This document shows positions 37,810 through 48,578 of a stretch of 64,000 bases of DNA, piece by piece. Each line of letters starts with the position of its first letter. Within the stretch, counting starts at the first letter, position 1. The translations under genes were made by a program, and so were the position numbers. The notes beneath the pieces were generated by a model, which was not told the DNA's origin, ran no database searches, and was given only the letters and a program-made list of their open reading frames with translations. The stretch is from Gilliamella apicola (GTDB taxonomy: Bacteria > Pseudomonadota > Gammaproteobacteria > Enterobacterales > Orbaceae), in the NCBI RefSeq assembly GCF_003202915.1, contig NZ_QGLP01000006.1, forward strand, positions 186,001 through 250,000, read 5' to 3'.

Positions 37810-38304
37810 TTAAATATCGTATTTTCGAAAACCGGTTATGGTTAAATAAAAAGTCGTTTCATCCCAATCACGTTTGAGTGTTTCGCCTGAAGAAAACGAC
37901 ACCTCATATAATAAGTTATCCTTTGGATTAACAATCATTACTGGATTTTGTTGTTCCCAATAACAGCATAAATATTTCAGATCCCCCATTCCCATAGTTT
38001 TTATCAAATATTGGTGGGCTTGCTTAGCATATTTACCGTCAACTTTATAAATTACTGTTATCGGCCATGTTTGACCTTCATCTTGTATTTGACAATCATG
38101 ATATTGAAAATAATCAGGTGCATTAGCATCAATCTCCAGAAAAAAATCACGACATGTTAAATTTGGATCAAATAGTAGAGGTTCAGTTTGATTACCGTCT
38201 GCTAGGTTAATAAGGGGGGAATTCTTTGTTGAATTGTCGGCGAAAACGGAAGGAATGACAGCCAATAAAAGGCATAATAACAAAATAACTCTTTTTAATA
38301 TCAC
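37810..38304 (-). CDS. Secreted protein of unknown function
   Basis: 164 residues with a clear signal peptide (RVILLLCLLLAVIPSVFA). The mature part is about 140 residues with four cysteines (LTCRDFF, HDCQ and LCCYW), likely oxidised in the periplasm, and a small alpha/beta look. It may belong to the DUF4952-like group, from memory only. It is monocistronic and divergent from the rhodanese-secB-gpsA unit. Confidence 0.6.
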   Translation of the reverse strand: MILKRVILLLCLLLAVIPSVFADNSTKNSPLINLADGNQTEPLLFDPNLTCRDFFLEIDANAPDYFQYHDCQIQDEGQTWPITVIYKVDGKYAKQAHQYLIKTMGMGDLKYLCCYWEQQNPVMIVNPKDNLLYEVSFSSGETLKRDWDETTFYLTITGFRKYDI

Positions 38305-38435
38305 AGATTTTTCCTTTAATATTCTTTAGATCTTATCAACTTAAAATAAGATTTCTCCCTTTAGGTCTATATTTCAGTAGACAATATCGTTATAATCTTA
38401 ACTTATTTTTTATAAAACTAGGTAATCATAAAAGT

Positions 38436-38876
38436 ATGGACTTTGTTACGATCGAAATTATACCTTTTATCAAAAATCACCTTTTACTTTCATTAGGTTG
38501 GATTGTGTTATTTGTTGCAATCATTGTGTTAACCGTGAAAAGTAAACTATCAAAAGTGAAAATAATTAATAACGCGCAAGCGATCAATATGATGAACAAT
38601 CAAAACGCAGTTATTGTTGATATTCGCTCAGCTGATAGCTTCAAAAAAGGGCACATTACTGAATCCCACAACATATTACCCATCGATATTAAAAATGCCA
38701 GCGCGAAAACTATTGATAAATTCAAAGAAAATATCATCATTGTGGTTGATGACAATGGCTTAACATCAGCAAGCATCGGTGAAGTATTAGTCAAACAGGG
38801 TTTTTTGCATGTATTTACATTAAAAGATGGTATTGCTGGATGGAACGGCGAAAACTTACCATTAGTTAGAAAATAA
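38436..38876 (+). CDS. Rhodanese-fold membrane protein, YibN-like, catalytic Cys missing
   Basis: 146 residues: an N-terminal membrane span (LLLSLGWIVLFVAIIVLTV), then a rhodanese domain (NAVIVDIRSADSFKKGHI, and the end LKDGIAGWNGENLPLVRK). It corresponds by position and sequence to YibN, which lies before secB-gpsA in enterics. Where active rhodaneses have Cys followed by the loop, this has VVDDNGLTS, so sulphur transfer is not expected. It is codirectional with secB, 25 bases away. Confidence 0.85.
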   Translation: MDFVTIEIIPFIKNHLLLSLGWIVLFVAIIVLTVKSKLSKVKIINNAQAINMMNNQNAVIVDIRSADSFKKGHITESHNILPIDIKNASAKTIDKFKENIIIVVDDNGLTSASIGEVLVKQGFLHVFTLKDGIAGWNGENLPLVRK

Positions 38877-38901
38877 TATAATTTTAAAATAAGGTTTTAT
38901 C

Positions 38902-39384
38902 ATGACTGAACAAAACAATACACAACAACCAGAAACACAATTTGCGATTCAACGTATTTATATCAAAGATGTTTCATTTGAAACTAACAACGTGCCAGAA
39001 ATTTTCACAAAACAATGGCAACCGGAAATGAATTTAGAACTAAATTCAGCATCACAAGCATTAAGTGATGAAGTACATGAAGTTTCTTTACGTGTTACCG
39101 TAACAGTTAAACAACAAGAAGAAGTTGTGTATATTTGTGAAGTCACTCAATCAGGTATTTTCTCACTTATTGGATTTGACGAGGCACAAATTCGACACTG
39201 TGTTGGTGCTTATTGCCCTAATATTTTATTCCCTTATGCACGTGAAGTTATTTCAAGTTTAGTGAATAAAGGAACTTTCCCGCAACTTAATTTAGAACCC
39301 GTAAATTTTGAAGCGTTGTTCATTAACTATTTACAACAGCAAGAGCAAGAAGCTCAAAATAAAGCTTCTGAAACTATACAATAA
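38902..39384 (+). CDS. secB: Protein-export chaperone SecB
   Basis: 160 residues. [20 protein letters not shown] at the N-terminus, the central [20 protein letters not shown] and the later [18 protein letters not shown] are the SecB signature segments. It holds precursor proteins unfolded for SecA in the cytoplasm. Between the yibN-like gene and gpsA, as in E. coli. A polar Q/E-rich tail ([13 protein letters not shown]) is present. Confidence 0.95.
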   Translation: MTEQNNTQQPETQFAIQRIYIKDVSFETNNVPEIFTKQWQPEMNLELNSASQALSDEVHEVSLRVTVTVKQQEEVVYICEVTQSGIFSLIGFDEAQIRHCVGAYCPNILFPYAREVISSLVNKGTFPQLNLEPVNFEALFINYLQQQEQEAQNKASETIQ

Positions 39385-39420
39385 TTGTTAGATTAATTAA
39401 CAAAGTTTAGTGGATTGTTT

Positions 39421-40434
39421 ATGAATAAAAATGCTGCAGTGACAGTTATTGGTGCAGGTTCTTATGGAACTTCGCTGGCGATATTACTGGCACGAAATGG
39501 TCACTCTACCTTATTATGGGGGCACAACCCAGATAAAATGGCTATATTGCAGCATGATAGACAAAATAGACAGTTTTTACCGGATATTCCTTTTCCTGAC
39601 CAATTACAGATTGAAGCAGATCTACAAACCGCCGTCGCTGCTTCACCTATTTTATTAATCGTTGTTCCTAGCCACGTTTTTGGCAGCATTCTTAAACAAA
39701 TTAAACCGTTTTTAAGAAAAGACAGCAAAATCGTTTGGGCCACTAAAGGCCTTGAAGTAGATACGGGGCGATTATTACAAGATGTTGCACGAGAAGTGCT
39801 GGGGAACAAGATCCCATTAGCAGTAATTTCAGGTCCAACTTTTGCTAAGGAAGTCGCATCAGGTTTACCAACAGCCGTTACCGTTGCGTCCACCGATGAA
39901 AAATTTTTAACTGAACTACAAAATTTATTTCATTGTAGTAAATCATTTCGTGTTTATAGCAGCAAAGACTTTATCGGCGTTCAACTCGGTGGTGCCGTAA
40001 AAAATGTTATTGCCATTGGTGCTGGTTTATCGGATGGACTAGGTTTTGGCTCCAATGCAAGAACCGCTTTAATTACACGCGGACTAGCCGAAATGATGCG
40101 TTTAGGCGAAGCTCTGGGTGCTGATCCTGTCACCTTTATGGGTATGGCTGGATTAGGAGATTTGGTACTGACATGTACCGATAATCAGTCACGGAATCGT
40201 CGCTTTGGTATTTTACTGGGTCAAAACAAATCGATTAAAGAAGCGCAAGATATCATCGCTCAAGTGGTTGAAGGTTGTCGAAATACTAAAGAAGTTTGGA
40301 CATTAGCGCAAAAATATCATGTTGATATGCCTATCACAGAGCAAATCTATAAAGTGCTTTACGAACACAAAGATCCAAAACAGGCAGCCATGTCATTATT
40401 GGGGCGTTCACAAAAAGAAGAACTGAAAAGCTAA
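39421..40434 (+). CDS. gpsA: Glycerol-3-phosphate dehydrogenase [NAD(P)+]
   Basis: 337 residues from ATG 39421 (a TTG lies two codons upstream). NAD(P) loop [23 protein letters not shown]-type motif [13 protein letters not shown], catalytic lysine in [14 protein letters not shown] and the substrate site [15 protein letters not shown]. It reduces dihydroxyacetone phosphate to sn-glycerol 3-phosphate for phospholipid synthesis. 36 bases after secB. Confidence 0.96.
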   Translation: MNKNAAVTVIGAGSYGTSLAILLARNGHSTLLWGHNPDKMAILQHDRQNRQFLPDIPFPDQLQIEADLQTAVAASPILLIVVPSHVFGSILKQIKPFLRKDSKIVWATKGLEVDTGRLLQDVAREVLGNKIPLAVISGPTFAKEVASGLPTAVTVASTDEKFLTELQNLFHCSKSFRVYSSKDFIGVQLGGAVKNVIAIGAGLSDGLGFGSNARTALITRGLAEMMRLGEALGADPVTFMGMAGLGDLVLTCTDNQSRNRRFGILLGQNKSIKEAQDIIAQVVEGCRNTKEVWTLAQKYHVDMPITEQIYKVLYEHKDPKQAAMSLLGRSQKEELKS

Positions 40435-41026
40435 TTTAAAGCTAACTCTACCTTCCCTCAGATTATTTTATTTAACTTGTTAACTTTGTTGTTACGGCTA
40501 ATAAATTAGTATTAACATCAATTTTAGCTCTAATAAATTTTTACCTTTTCTTTGATTTACTCATCATATGATTAAATTGAAATCGGAACTATTTATACAT
40601 TTCTAATGTAGCAAATTTATATTTTTTAAAATTGATTATTGGTTATTTTTTTAAAAATAATTGAGAACTCTCTACCATCAACCAATAATTATTAACTAAA
40701 AATAAAAAAGTTAAATAACCCAAACAATATTCTTAAATACAGCAATCATTTAGAATAACGAGCAATAAAAAATTATTGTTAACTACCCTCATTTTATACT
40801 TTATAAAGTAGGTTATCTTTTCGTAAAAATAATTAAGGAGTTCATAGCATTTTATAATATTTATTCTGAATTAATAGAGAGTTACAACATAAAACTCAGC
40901 ATGCCTATTTTCACACAATATCGCGTTCAAGTTCGCTAAAGTTTTCCACTTGATTGTAAAAGAAAAAGTAACGAATCAATAACGAATTGTTATTTTCTAT
41001 TTTAATTGCTCTACTAAAAATAAAAG
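40435..41026. other. 592-base spacer
   Basis: Between convergent gpsA and the secreted protein. Strongly AT-rich; I see no gene, convincing terminator, repeat or RNA. It may be decayed coding sequence. Confidence 0.5.
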
Positions 41027-42460
41027 CTAAGGCACCACGCAAAGCCCTCTTCCTTCATAGTCTGGCCGACCCCAACCGATATGACCATGAGACGAATGAA
41101 CGATGTACGGATCGCCATCTGTTGGGTGATGATCACTTGTCCAGTAGCCATCTCGACCATAAAAGCCAAAGCTAGCATCAGAATAGTAATACATATCACC
41201 CCACTCAGAAAAGAATCCTGCATCAATTCTACGTTGGTAATAATTATTAGGTGACGGATAAATAGCACCAACATTTGCACCTTCACACCAATGGCCTGAA
41301 TTTATACCTTGACAAGATGCGTTAGTTAAATCCTTTACCATCGGCAAACGGTAATTTATATTTTCACACCATTTTTCTGTATCAATATAGTTATAGTACT
41401 TTCCCTCTTTATTTCCACGGTTGACAAACCACTGCTTTAATTTAAATCCATACTTGATAATAGCATTACCATTGTCATCTTTACCAACCAACTCAAATGT
41501 TTGCGGTAAATTAGGTCTAAGTATTTTTATTTCATTTGCTATTTCATTGGGCCTATCTGAATTCCATTGTTGTTTCGATGCAACAGGGCCTGTTAGTGTA
41601 ACTTTAACACGGTTACCAGTAGAGTTTGCATCAATCGTAGCTGTAATACCATTATGCTCAACCGGTTCCCACTTTAAAGAACCACTACCAGCTATCTCTA
41701 AATCAAAATATAAATGGTCAGCCCCCGTAGACGGAAAGTTTAAATAATAAAAAGGTGAATTACTAGACTGAGGAATAAAGCCCTTATTTTCATTCCACAT
41801 GCTAATAGGGCCTCGAAAATCGACACCGTGAGCCCACGAATCTGGTTCATTATTTTTACCATATTTTAGATTAGGTTTAACAAAGCAAACCTTTGGTAAA
41901 GCCTTAGGATTAATATAATAAGTGGCAGTACTTGCATTAAAATTTGAACTTTTTGGAAACCCATAACGGGTAGTTAAAGCACCTCCAGAACTATTCAATG
42001 TCAATTTATAGGGCGCGTTACATATATCCAATCTTGCGTTACGGGCGACCGCTTGGTTATTATTATCAACGATGGTTAAACTTAAGCTACCATTGGCCGA
42101 AACACCATCACTACCTTGACCGTCACCATCATCGTCCCCCCAATAAAAGTAAGGTGCGCCAATAAGTAAATTTAACTCGATTGAATTAGTATTAATGGGG
42201 ATAAACATCTCAACATTAGCTAACGTTTCACCTAAATTAGGTAATTCGATTGGATTTGATTGCGTTGAATTATTTGTTGCCGGCGTGAATCGAGTTCCAT
42301 TGGATAAGCTTATCCCAAGCAAACCATCAGTATCCATTACTCGAGTATGACCACCATCTAAGGTTAAATACGGCGCATGACCATAAATAAAATTGCTAGT
42401 TACCGACGTTAAAGCTTGACAGGGATTGATAGCCTGCATCAGCAAAATAGATAATATCAC
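41027..42460 (-). CDS. Large secreted protein, adhesin-like C-terminus
   Basis: 477 residues from GTG 42460. The first hydrophobic run (LSILLMQAINPCQA) is a signal peptide, but the same frame is open for about 60 codons further upstream, where KGWPIFLVILSI would complete a normal n-region; no ATG lies there, so the start is uncertain. The mature protein has a beta-rich body with acidic DDDGDGQGSDG (possible calcium site) and a C-terminal domain with CENINYRLPMVKDL, YWTSDHHPTDG and closing RGLCVVP, a lectin/intimin-like or FISUMP-like pattern with paired cysteines. Likely surface-exposed or secreted; ligand unknown. A consensus sigma-70 promoter precedes it. Confidence 0.65.
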   Translation of the reverse strand: MILSILLMQAINPCQALTSVTSNFIYGHAPYLTLDGGHTRVMDTDGLLGISLSNGTRFTPATNNSTQSNPIELPNLGETLANVEMFIPINTNSIELNLLIGAPYFYWGDDDGDGQGSDGVSANGSLSLTIVDNNNQAVARNARLDICNAPYKLTLNSSGGALTTRYGFPKSSNFNASTATYYINPKALPKVCFVKPNLKYGKNNEPDSWAHGVDFRGPISMWNENKGFIPQSSNSPFYYLNFPSTGADHLYFDLEIAGSGSLKWEPVEHNGITATIDANSTGNRVKVTLTGPVASKQQWNSDRPNEIANEIKILRPNLPQTFELVGKDDNGNAIIKYGFKLKQWFVNRGNKEGKYYNYIDTEKWCENINYRLPMVKDLTNASCQGINSGHWCEGANVGAIYPSPNNYYQRRIDAGFFSEWGDMYYYSDASFGFYGRDGYWTSDHHPTDGDPYIVHSSHGHIGWGRPDYEGRGLCVVP

Positions 42461-42600
42461 TAAAAAGATCGGCCACCCTTTAAAGGAGCGACCAAAATAG
42501 CTTAGTAAAGAACTTATGATTTTATGACAATAAAAATTAACCTGAAAGACTAAACCTCGAGGGTTAAAATTAGATGAATTGAGATCTAAAGTTGGGCAGA

Positions 42601-42624
42601 TTGGGTGTTGGGTGTTGGGTGTTG
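42601..42624. repeat. Three tandem TTGGGTG heptamers
   Basis: Three perfect copies plus a partial fourth (TTG). They lie at the expected transcription start of the promoter immediately to the right, so copy-number change could alter the 5' end of the transcript. Confidence 0.75.
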
Positions 42625-42627
42625 AAA

Positions 42628-42656
42628 ATTATAATGCATTCCGACATTCCTGTCAA
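42628..42656 (-). promoter_or_regulatory. Perfect-consensus sigma-70 promoter
   Basis: The minus strand reads TTGACA, 17 bases, TATAAT: all twelve consensus positions at optimal spacing. Transcription would start near 42621 and give a leader of about 160 bases before the secreted-protein gene. Confidence 0.85.
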
Positions 42657-42892
42657 TTAATATTTTGTTTTATTTGAATTTATCTTAACTTAACCGATTA
42701 TTTAATAATCAATTCAATAAGAGTAGAATTATAATGTGTTGAAAAAACTACGCAACTTATTTTAATCATTTTAATTGTTAACTTTTGTAAATACTCTTGC
42801 AGATTTTCACTTTGAAATAATGAGAAAAAATAACAATTTTTAAGGTATAAATAACCTAATAAATATTGATTTAGATTAGAAGAATTTTGATG

Positions 42893-42930
42893 CCCCCCTT
42901 TCCGCTACTTTTTAGGTAAGGGGGGTTTTT
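42893..42930 (+). terminator. C6/G6 hairpin with T-run
   Basis: Stem CCCCCCTT / AAGGGGGG with a 17-base loop, followed by TTTTT on the plus strand. Both neighbouring genes are on the minus strand, for which no T-run follows, so its polarity is odd. Confidence 0.6.
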
Positions 42931-42940
42931 GACGGAAAAA

Positions 42941-43915
42941 TTAGATATTCGTTCCAAAGCCCTTTTGTTTGGCTTTCTGATAAATATCATAACCAACATA
43001 GACATCTAAAACAGCCGTTCCTACCGTTTTAAATAAAGTGATTTGCTGATCATTTTGCCGACATTTTTGTGGATCGCTAACTAAATCACCCAACTCATAA
43101 AAATCTTGTTGTGTGACTAACTGTTGATTAATTGGATCGATAATATCACCCGCTTCAGCAAATACGCCATCTTTAGTATCAAGCACGCGAATATCAGCGT
43201 TTTTAACAATATTACTTGGAATTTCATGCATTTCTGGCGTGTAAGCTCCTACACCATTGATATGGGTTCCCGGCTTAACCAGATTGCCATTAAAGGTAAC
43301 AACTTTTGATGTGGTGACCGAGGTAATAATATCGGCTTGGTGAATATCTTCATCCAAATTATGAGAAAAATAGAGGTTAACAGAAAAATGGGCGAAGCGT
43401 TTTTTCATCTCTTCGACAAACGCCTTGCCTTTACTAGTATCAAGCCCATAGATCGCCACATCGGTTAATTGACGCACAGTTAACATCGCTTCTAATTGGG
43501 AAGCAGCCTGACCACCAGTACCAATTAATACTGCTCGTTTAGCCTCTTTTTTGGCTAATAAATCCGTTGCAGCACCTTGTACCGCACCGGTTCGCAATTG
43601 GGTAACAAATGTGCCATCTAATATCGCACAAACTTCGCCCGTTTGAGGATCAATCATAAATACTTGCGCCGGAACCGATGGTTTTCCCAATTTGGGATTA
43701 TCAGGAAAAACCGAGACAATTTTTAATCCAACAACATCGTTTTCTTTAATATGGGCAGGCATAAATAGACATTGTCCTTTTTGCATATCAAAGTTGATAC
43801 GTAGAGGGACTTCACTATTACCTTGAGTATAAATTTTTAGTGCTTGCTTATCGGCGGCGATGGCATCTTGCATGCTATAGAATTGTTGAATATCATGGGC
43901 AGTTAAAATTAGCAT
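42941..43915 (-). CDS. Ornithine cyclodeaminase/mu-crystallin-family protein
   Basis: 324 residues. Rossmann loop VLIGTGGQAASQLEAM, the upstream LRTGAVQGAAT (substrate/NAD site) and the later INGVGAYTPEMHEIP and VLDTKDGVFAEAGD motifs define the family. Members are NAD(P)-dependent: they convert ornithine to proline, reduce imino acids or act in siderophore and amino-acid precursor synthesis; the exact reaction cannot be assigned. Single gene. It lies well away from the ornithine racemase operon, so a link is only speculative. Confidence 0.85.
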   Translation of the reverse strand: MLILTAHDIQQFYSMQDAIAADKQALKIYTQGNSEVPLRINFDMQKGQCLFMPAHIKENDVVGLKIVSVFPDNPKLGKPSVPAQVFMIDPQTGEVCAILDGTFVTQLRTGAVQGAATDLLAKKEAKRAVLIGTGGQAASQLEAMLTVRQLTDVAIYGLDTSKGKAFVEEMKKRFAHFSVNLYFSHNLDEDIHQADIITSVTTSKVVTFNGNLVKPGTHINGVGAYTPEMHEIPSNIVKNADIRVLDTKDGVFAEAGDIIDPINQQLVTQQDFYELGDLVSDPQKCRQNDQQITLFKTVGTAVLDVYVGYDIYQKAKQKGFGTNI

Positions 43916-44115
43916 TTTTATTCCTTACTGTTATTTAACATTTATTTTACTTTTTTGTTATCTGATGTCTATTATTTAATCTTTTACAGCAAAATTTAAA
44001 ATACAACTTATTGTTTATTAATGATATGAATGAAATGAATTTTGCTTTCTTGTATATTTAATTTATTTTCACTATTATTACATTGTGCAATATTGCACGG
44101 AAATTGAGAAATCAG

Positions 44116-46263
44116 ATGTTATTTAAAATATTAAAATTTTTTTTAAAGATTTTATTTCATGTTAAGATTCATGGAGATCTTAATAATTTAAAACAAGACA
44201 GATTACTTATCACTCCTAATCATGTTTCCTTTCTAGACGGCGTTTTAATTGGCGTATTTTTACCGGTAAAACCAGTATTTGCTATCTATGCAGGTTATAT
44301 TAATCACTGGTTAGTACGTTTCGCCAAACGTTATGTTGATTTTGTGCCAATGGATCCATTAAGTCCAATGGCGATTAAAAAGTTAGTCCGTGAAATTGAA
44401 AAAGGACGACCTATTGTTATTTTTCCGGAAGGTCGAATTACCATAACCGGATCATTAATGAAAATTTATGATGGCGCAGCATTTGTTGCTGCGCGCTCTC
44501 AGGCGACCATTGTACCGGTTTGGATAGAAGGTGCCGAATTTACCTTAACTAGCCGATTAAAAGGCTTATTTAAACGTCGACTATTTCCGAAAATTACTAT
44601 CCATGTGCTGGATCCAAAATCAATTCCAATGCCTGATTCACCAAAAGCAAGTGAACGAAGATATATTGCTGGTGAAAAATTACATCAAATTATGATGAAT
44701 GCCAGAATGGCAAGTCGACCAAAGCTGACTCTTTTTGAAGCTTTGCTCGAAGCCCAAGTTCGCTATGGGGTAAAATCGCGAATGGTTCAAGATCCAACCT
44801 CTCATGAGGCCTCCTATCGGAACCTACTTAAGCAGATCATTGGCGTTAGTTGCATTATTGCTAAAATTACCAAACCAAAAGAGCGGGTTGGCTTATTGCT
44901 ACCAAATGCAACGATCACAGTTGCGACTATTTTCGGTTTATCGGTTAAAAATCGTATTCCCGCTATGCTTAACTATACTGCGGGGACAAAAGGGGTAACT
45001 TGTGCAGTTACAGCAGCAGAAATTAAAACGATCATAACTTCACGTAAATTTATTCAAAAAGGTAAACTTGATTATCTATTAGAAGAAATTAAGGATGTCA
45101 ATTGGTACTTCCTTGAGGATTTGCGTGGCAGTTTGAACTTTTTTGATAAACTATACGTCGCAGTGCATCAATATATTCCTCGGTTAGTTAAACGTCCACA
45201 ATCAAGTGAAGATGAAGCTTTAGTGTTATTCACTTCAGGATCGGAAGGCAATCCAAAAGGCGTTGTGCATAGTCATGGTAGTTTATTGGCAAATGTCGAA
45301 CAAATTCGAACCGTTATCGACCCAACACCTGCTGACCGTTTTATGTCCGCATTACCACTTTTTCATGCCTTTGGTATTACGGCTGGTTTATTTTTACCGT
45401 TATTTTCCGGCAGTCGAACTTTTTTATATCCGAACCCATTACATTATCGTATGGTGCCTGAAATCATTTATGACCAAAACTGTACCGTGTTGTTTGGCAC
45501 ACCAACTTTTTTAGCCAACTATGCCCGCTATGCTCACCCTTATGATTTTATGCGCTTACGCTATGTGGTTGCCGGTGCTGAAAAACTGTCTGATGCAGTG
45601 CGTGAGCAGTGGAAAGATAAATACGGTATCCGAATTTTAGAAGGTTATGGCGTAACCGAGTGTGCACCAGTTGTTGCCCTTAATGTGCCAATGGCATTTA
45701 AAGCAGGAACCGTTGGTCGTTTATTACCGGGAATGGAATCGAGATTAATACCTGTTCCAGGCATTACCAATGGTGGTGAATTACAGCTTAAAGGGCCTAA
45801 CGTGATGAAAGGTTACTTACGCGTTGAAAAACCAGGTGTACTTGAAGCTCCGGTTGCCATCGATGAAAACGGTAATGCAGATAAAGGTTGGTATGATACT
45901 GGCGATATCGTTGCGATTGATAAAGATGAATTTTTAACAATTAAAGGACGCTTAAAACGCTTCGCCAAAATTGCTGGTGAAATGGTCTCACTTGAAAGTG
46001 TTGAAGCATTGGCTAAAAAAGTCGATCCTGATGCGATGCATGGTGCAACAGTAAAGGCTGACGCAGCCAAAGGTGAAGCACTGGTACTATTTACGACTTC
46101 GACTAAATTAACTCGTGAACAGCTTAATCAAGCAGCGCAAGATTTAGGCATTCCTGCCTTAGCCATCCCTCGGGATATTCGCTTGGTTAAAGAGTTGCCA
46201 TTACTTGGTACAGGTAAAATCGATTTTATTACCTTACGCAAAATGGCTGATGAAACGCAATAG
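44116..46263 (+). CDS. aas: Bifunctional acyltransferase / acyl-ACP synthetase
   Basis: 715 residues from ATG 44116 (GAGA upstream); this matches the E. coli start, and the extension to 44083 is rejected. The N-terminal PlsC-type domain has NHVSFLDG (H-x4-D) and FPEGRIT. The C-terminal AMP-binding domain has [31 protein letters not shown] and GWYDTGDI. It re-acylates lysophosphatidylethanolamine at the inner membrane using ACP-bound fatty acids. Operon with lplT (gap 15 bases). Confidence 0.95.
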   Translation: MLFKILKFFLKILFHVKIHGDLNNLKQDRLLITPNHVSFLDGVLIGVFLPVKPVFAIYAGYINHWLVRFAKRYVDFVPMDPLSPMAIKKLVREIEKGRPIVIFPEGRITITGSLMKIYDGAAFVAARSQATIVPVWIEGAEFTLTSRLKGLFKRRLFPKITIHVLDPKSIPMPDSPKASERRYIAGEKLHQIMMNARMASRPKLTLFEALLEAQVRYGVKSRMVQDPTSHEASYRNLLKQIIGVSCIIAKITKPKERVGLLLPNATITVATIFGLSVKNRIPAMLNYTAGTKGVTCAVTAAEIKTIITSRKFIQKGKLDYLLEEIKDVNWYFLEDLRGSLNFFDKLYVAVHQYIPRLVKRPQSSEDEALVLFTSGSEGNPKGVVHSHGSLLANVEQIRTVIDPTPADRFMSALPLFHAFGITAGLFLPLFSGSRTFLYPNPLHYRMVPEIIYDQNCTVLFGTPTFLANYARYAHPYDFMRLRYVVAGAEKLSDAVREQWKDKYGIRILEGYGVTECAPVVALNVPMAFKAGTVGRLLPGMESRLIPVPGITNGGELQLKGPNVMKGYLRVEKPGVLEAPVAIDENGNADKGWYDTGDIVAIDKDEFLTIKGRLKRFAKIAGEMVSLESVEALAKKVDPDAMHGATVKADAAKGEALVLFTTSTKLTREQLNQAAQDLGIPALAIPRDIRLVKELPLLGTGKIDFITLRKMADETQ

Positions 46264-46278
46264 CCGCAAGGATAGGAT

Positions 46279-47466
46279 ATGAGTAAACAACCTCTTATAA
46301 CGGTTGGCATGGCTGCAACCATGCTAGCCCAATTTTTTTCGGCTTTTGCAGATAATGCGATTTTTTTTGCAATCCTTGCTTTTATTAAACAGCTCAATTA
46401 TCCAGAATGGAGCCAATCAGCATTACAAATCGGTTTTGTTATCCCATTTATCCTTCTTTCGCCTTTTGTTGGGCAATTTGCCGACAGTATGTCGAAAGGC
46501 AAAGCGATGATGATTTCTAATGGGGTAAAATTATTAGGTGCCGCCATCATCTGCCTAAATATCAACCCATTTTTAGGTTATTTCCTAGTTGGTGTGGGAG
46601 CAGCTGGCTACTCGCCGGCAAAATATGGTATTTTAGGTGAGCTGACGTCTGGTGATAATCTAGTTAAAGCTAATGGCTTAATTGAAGCATCTACCATTGC
46701 TGCTATTTTGCTGGGCTCACTTGCTGGTGGCCATATTGCTGATTTAGATATTACATTAGCGTTACTTACTTGTGTGCTAATGTATGGGCTAGCGGTGATA
46801 GCAAACATTTTTATTCCCAAACTACCTGCTGCTCGACAAGATATTGAGTGGAAGTTTATGAGTATGATAAAAGATTTTGCTAAAACCTTTAAAATCATCT
46901 TCAACAATAAACAAGCACTTTATACTTTACTCGGCACTAGCCTATTTTGGGGAGCTGGCATTACCTTGCGTTTTTTATTAATTAGCTGGGTGCCAGTTGT
47001 TTTAGGTATTACTGACAATTCAACACCAACTAATTTAAATGCGGTTGTGGCAATAGGTATTGTTGTTGGAGCAGGACTTGCTAGTGCGACGGTGTCAATA
47101 TCCAATACACTTCGCTGTATTCCTGCTGGAATATTAATGGGATTGGCGGTCATCGCATTTACGCTGCAAAGCAATATGATTAGTTCTTATATATTATTAG
47201 TGATTATTGGTGCGTTAGGCGGTTATTTTTTAGTCCCACTCAATGCATTAATTCAAAAAATAGGTAAAGAGCTTATCGGTGCAGGTAGTGTTATTTCGAT
47301 ACAGAACTTAAGCGAGTATAGTGCAATGATGGTTATGCTCAGTGCTTATACATTAGCGGTCGCTTGTGAATTATCAGTCATTACAATTGGTGTCGGTTTT
47401 GGTATGCTATTTGCTATTATTATCGCGTTTGTATGGTTAGGATTAAAATCACATGCCAAACATTAA
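46279..47466 (+). CDS. lplT: Lysophospholipid flippase
   Basis: 395 residues, MFS fold with about 12 spans. [21 protein letters not shown] and the pocket segment [16 protein letters not shown] are the LplT signature. It moves lysophospholipid across the inner membrane for Aas. Downstream of aas; the next gene murQ begins inside its last 14 bases. Confidence 0.93.
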   Translation: MSKQPLITVGMAATMLAQFFSAFADNAIFFAILAFIKQLNYPEWSQSALQIGFVIPFILLSPFVGQFADSMSKGKAMMISNGVKLLGAAIICLNINPFLGYFLVGVGAAGYSPAKYGILGELTSGDNLVKANGLIEASTIAAILLGSLAGGHIADLDITLALLTCVLMYGLAVIANIFIPKLPAARQDIEWKFMSMIKDFAKTFKIIFNNKQALYTLLGTSLFWGAGITLRFLLISWVPVVLGITDNSTPTNLNAVVAIGIVVGAGLASATVSISNTLRCIPAGILMGLAVIAFTLQSNMISSYILLVIIGALGGYFLVPLNALIQKIGKELIGAGSVISIQNLSEYSAMMVMLSAYTLAVACELSVITIGVGFGMLFAIIIAFVWLGLKSHAKH

Positions 47467-48364
47467 TTTATCAGTAATGATTACTGAGAATCGCAACAGT
47501 GCGAGCGAAAACATAGATTGCGCTTCAACACTGGAAATTCTGCAAATTATCAATAATGAAGATAAAAAAGTAGCCATCGCGGTTGAAAAACAACTAACCA
47601 ATATAGCCAAAGCAGTGGATGAAATTAGTCACGCCTTATTAAATCGAGGTCGATTAATTTACCTTGGTGCCGGCACCTCAGGGCGCTTGGGGATTTTAGA
47701 TGCCAGCGAGTGTCCACCTACTTATGGAACAGCCCCTGAACAAGTGGTTGGATTAATCGCTGGTGGGCACTCGGCCATATTTAAAGCGGTTGAAAACGCA
47801 GAAGATTCACCTGAATTAGCGGTTAATGATCTAAAAAACATTAATTTTAGTGAACAAGATATCTTAGTGGGAATCGCCGCAAGTGGACGCACACCTTATG
47901 TTATCGGTGGCATGCAATATGCCAAATCACTTGATGCAACAGTAATTAGTTTATGCTGCAATGCCAATGCACCTATGATTAATTTGGCCAATATAGCTAT
48001 TACCCCTATCGTTGGAGCAGAAGTCGTTACCGGTTCATCAAGAATGAAAGCCGGTACGGCACAAAAATTGGTACTTAATATGCTAACCACCGCTAGCATG
48101 ATTAAAATCGGCAAAGTTTATGGTAATTTAATGGTTGATGTTAAAGCATCTAATGCTAAGCTAATTGAACGGCAAATATCCATTGTCATGCAAGCCACCG
48201 ATTGCAGCCGTGATACAGCTATCACAACCTTAAACCAATGTAACCAACATTGTAAAACAGCTATTTTAATGATCCTAGCCGGATTAACAGCTCAGCAAGC
48301 GAAAACAGTACTAGAACAAAATAATGGTTTTATCCGTACAGCATTGAAACAAAACAATAAATAA
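47453..48364 (+). CDS. murQ: N-acetylmuramic acid 6-phosphate etherase
   Basis: 303 residues, SIS fold. [20 protein letters not shown] and PPTYG, plus [19 protein letters not shown] and [18 protein letters not shown], are the diagnostic motifs. It cleaves the lactyl ether of MurNAc-6-P to GlcNAc-6-P and lactate in cell-wall recycling. It overlaps lplT by 14 bases, an unusual partner. No murP or murR is in the window. Confidence 0.95.
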   Translation: MPNINLSVMITENRNSASENIDCASTLEILQIINNEDKKVAIAVEKQLTNIAKAVDEISHALLNRGRLIYLGAGTSGRLGILDASECPPTYGTAPEQVVGLIAGGHSAIFKAVENAEDSPELAVNDLKNINFSEQDILVGIAASGRTPYVIGGMQYAKSLDATVISLCCNANAPMINLANIAITPIVGAEVVTGSSRMKAGTAQKLVLNMLTTASMIKIGKVYGNLMVDVKASNAKLIERQISIVMQATDCSRDTAITTLNQCNQHCKTAILMILAGLTAQQAKTVLEQNNGFIRTALKQNNK

Positions 48365-48382
48365 ATTAATAATTTATTCTCT

Positions 48383-48448
48383 AATTTATAAATAATCTTT
48401 ATTGGCATCAGACAACTTGTATGATAAAGAAAGATTATTTAATAAATT
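48383..48448. terminator. Long AT-rich hairpin between murQ and manX
   Basis: AATTTATAAATAATCTTT pairs with AAAGATTATTTaATAAATT (18 bp, one bulge) around a 29-base loop. It probably ends the aas-lplT-murQ transcript, although the T-run lies some bases later. Confidence 0.4.
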
Positions 48449-48525
48449 TAGCAAAATTTTTTATTAAATTTTGATGAAGATCGAATTTATAAATCATATT
48501 GTTAATTAAAATAAAAAAATGTAGA

Positions 48526-48556
48526 TTGATTTTATTAACTTTATATTAGCTATAAT
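48526..48556 (+). promoter_or_regulatory. Possible sigma-70 promoter of manX
   Basis: TTGATT, 19 bases, TATAAT, ending 22 bases before the ATG; AGGAGG follows as a strong ribosome-binding site. The spacer is longer than ideal. Confidence 0.4.
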
Positions 48557-48578
48557 ATAAAAAACTAGGAGGTACGTT

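Larger units (their letters stand above)
42461..42940. other. 480-base spacer with promoter, heptamer repeats and hairpin
   Basis: It contains the leader and promoter of the secreted protein, three TTGGGTG repeats and a C/G-run terminator hairpin, each listed separately. No gene is seen. Confidence 0.6.

Noticed and set aside
48409..48434. TTGGCAT...TTGTA as a sigma-54 promoter of manX
   Set aside because: Spacing between GG and the TTG element is several bases too long.
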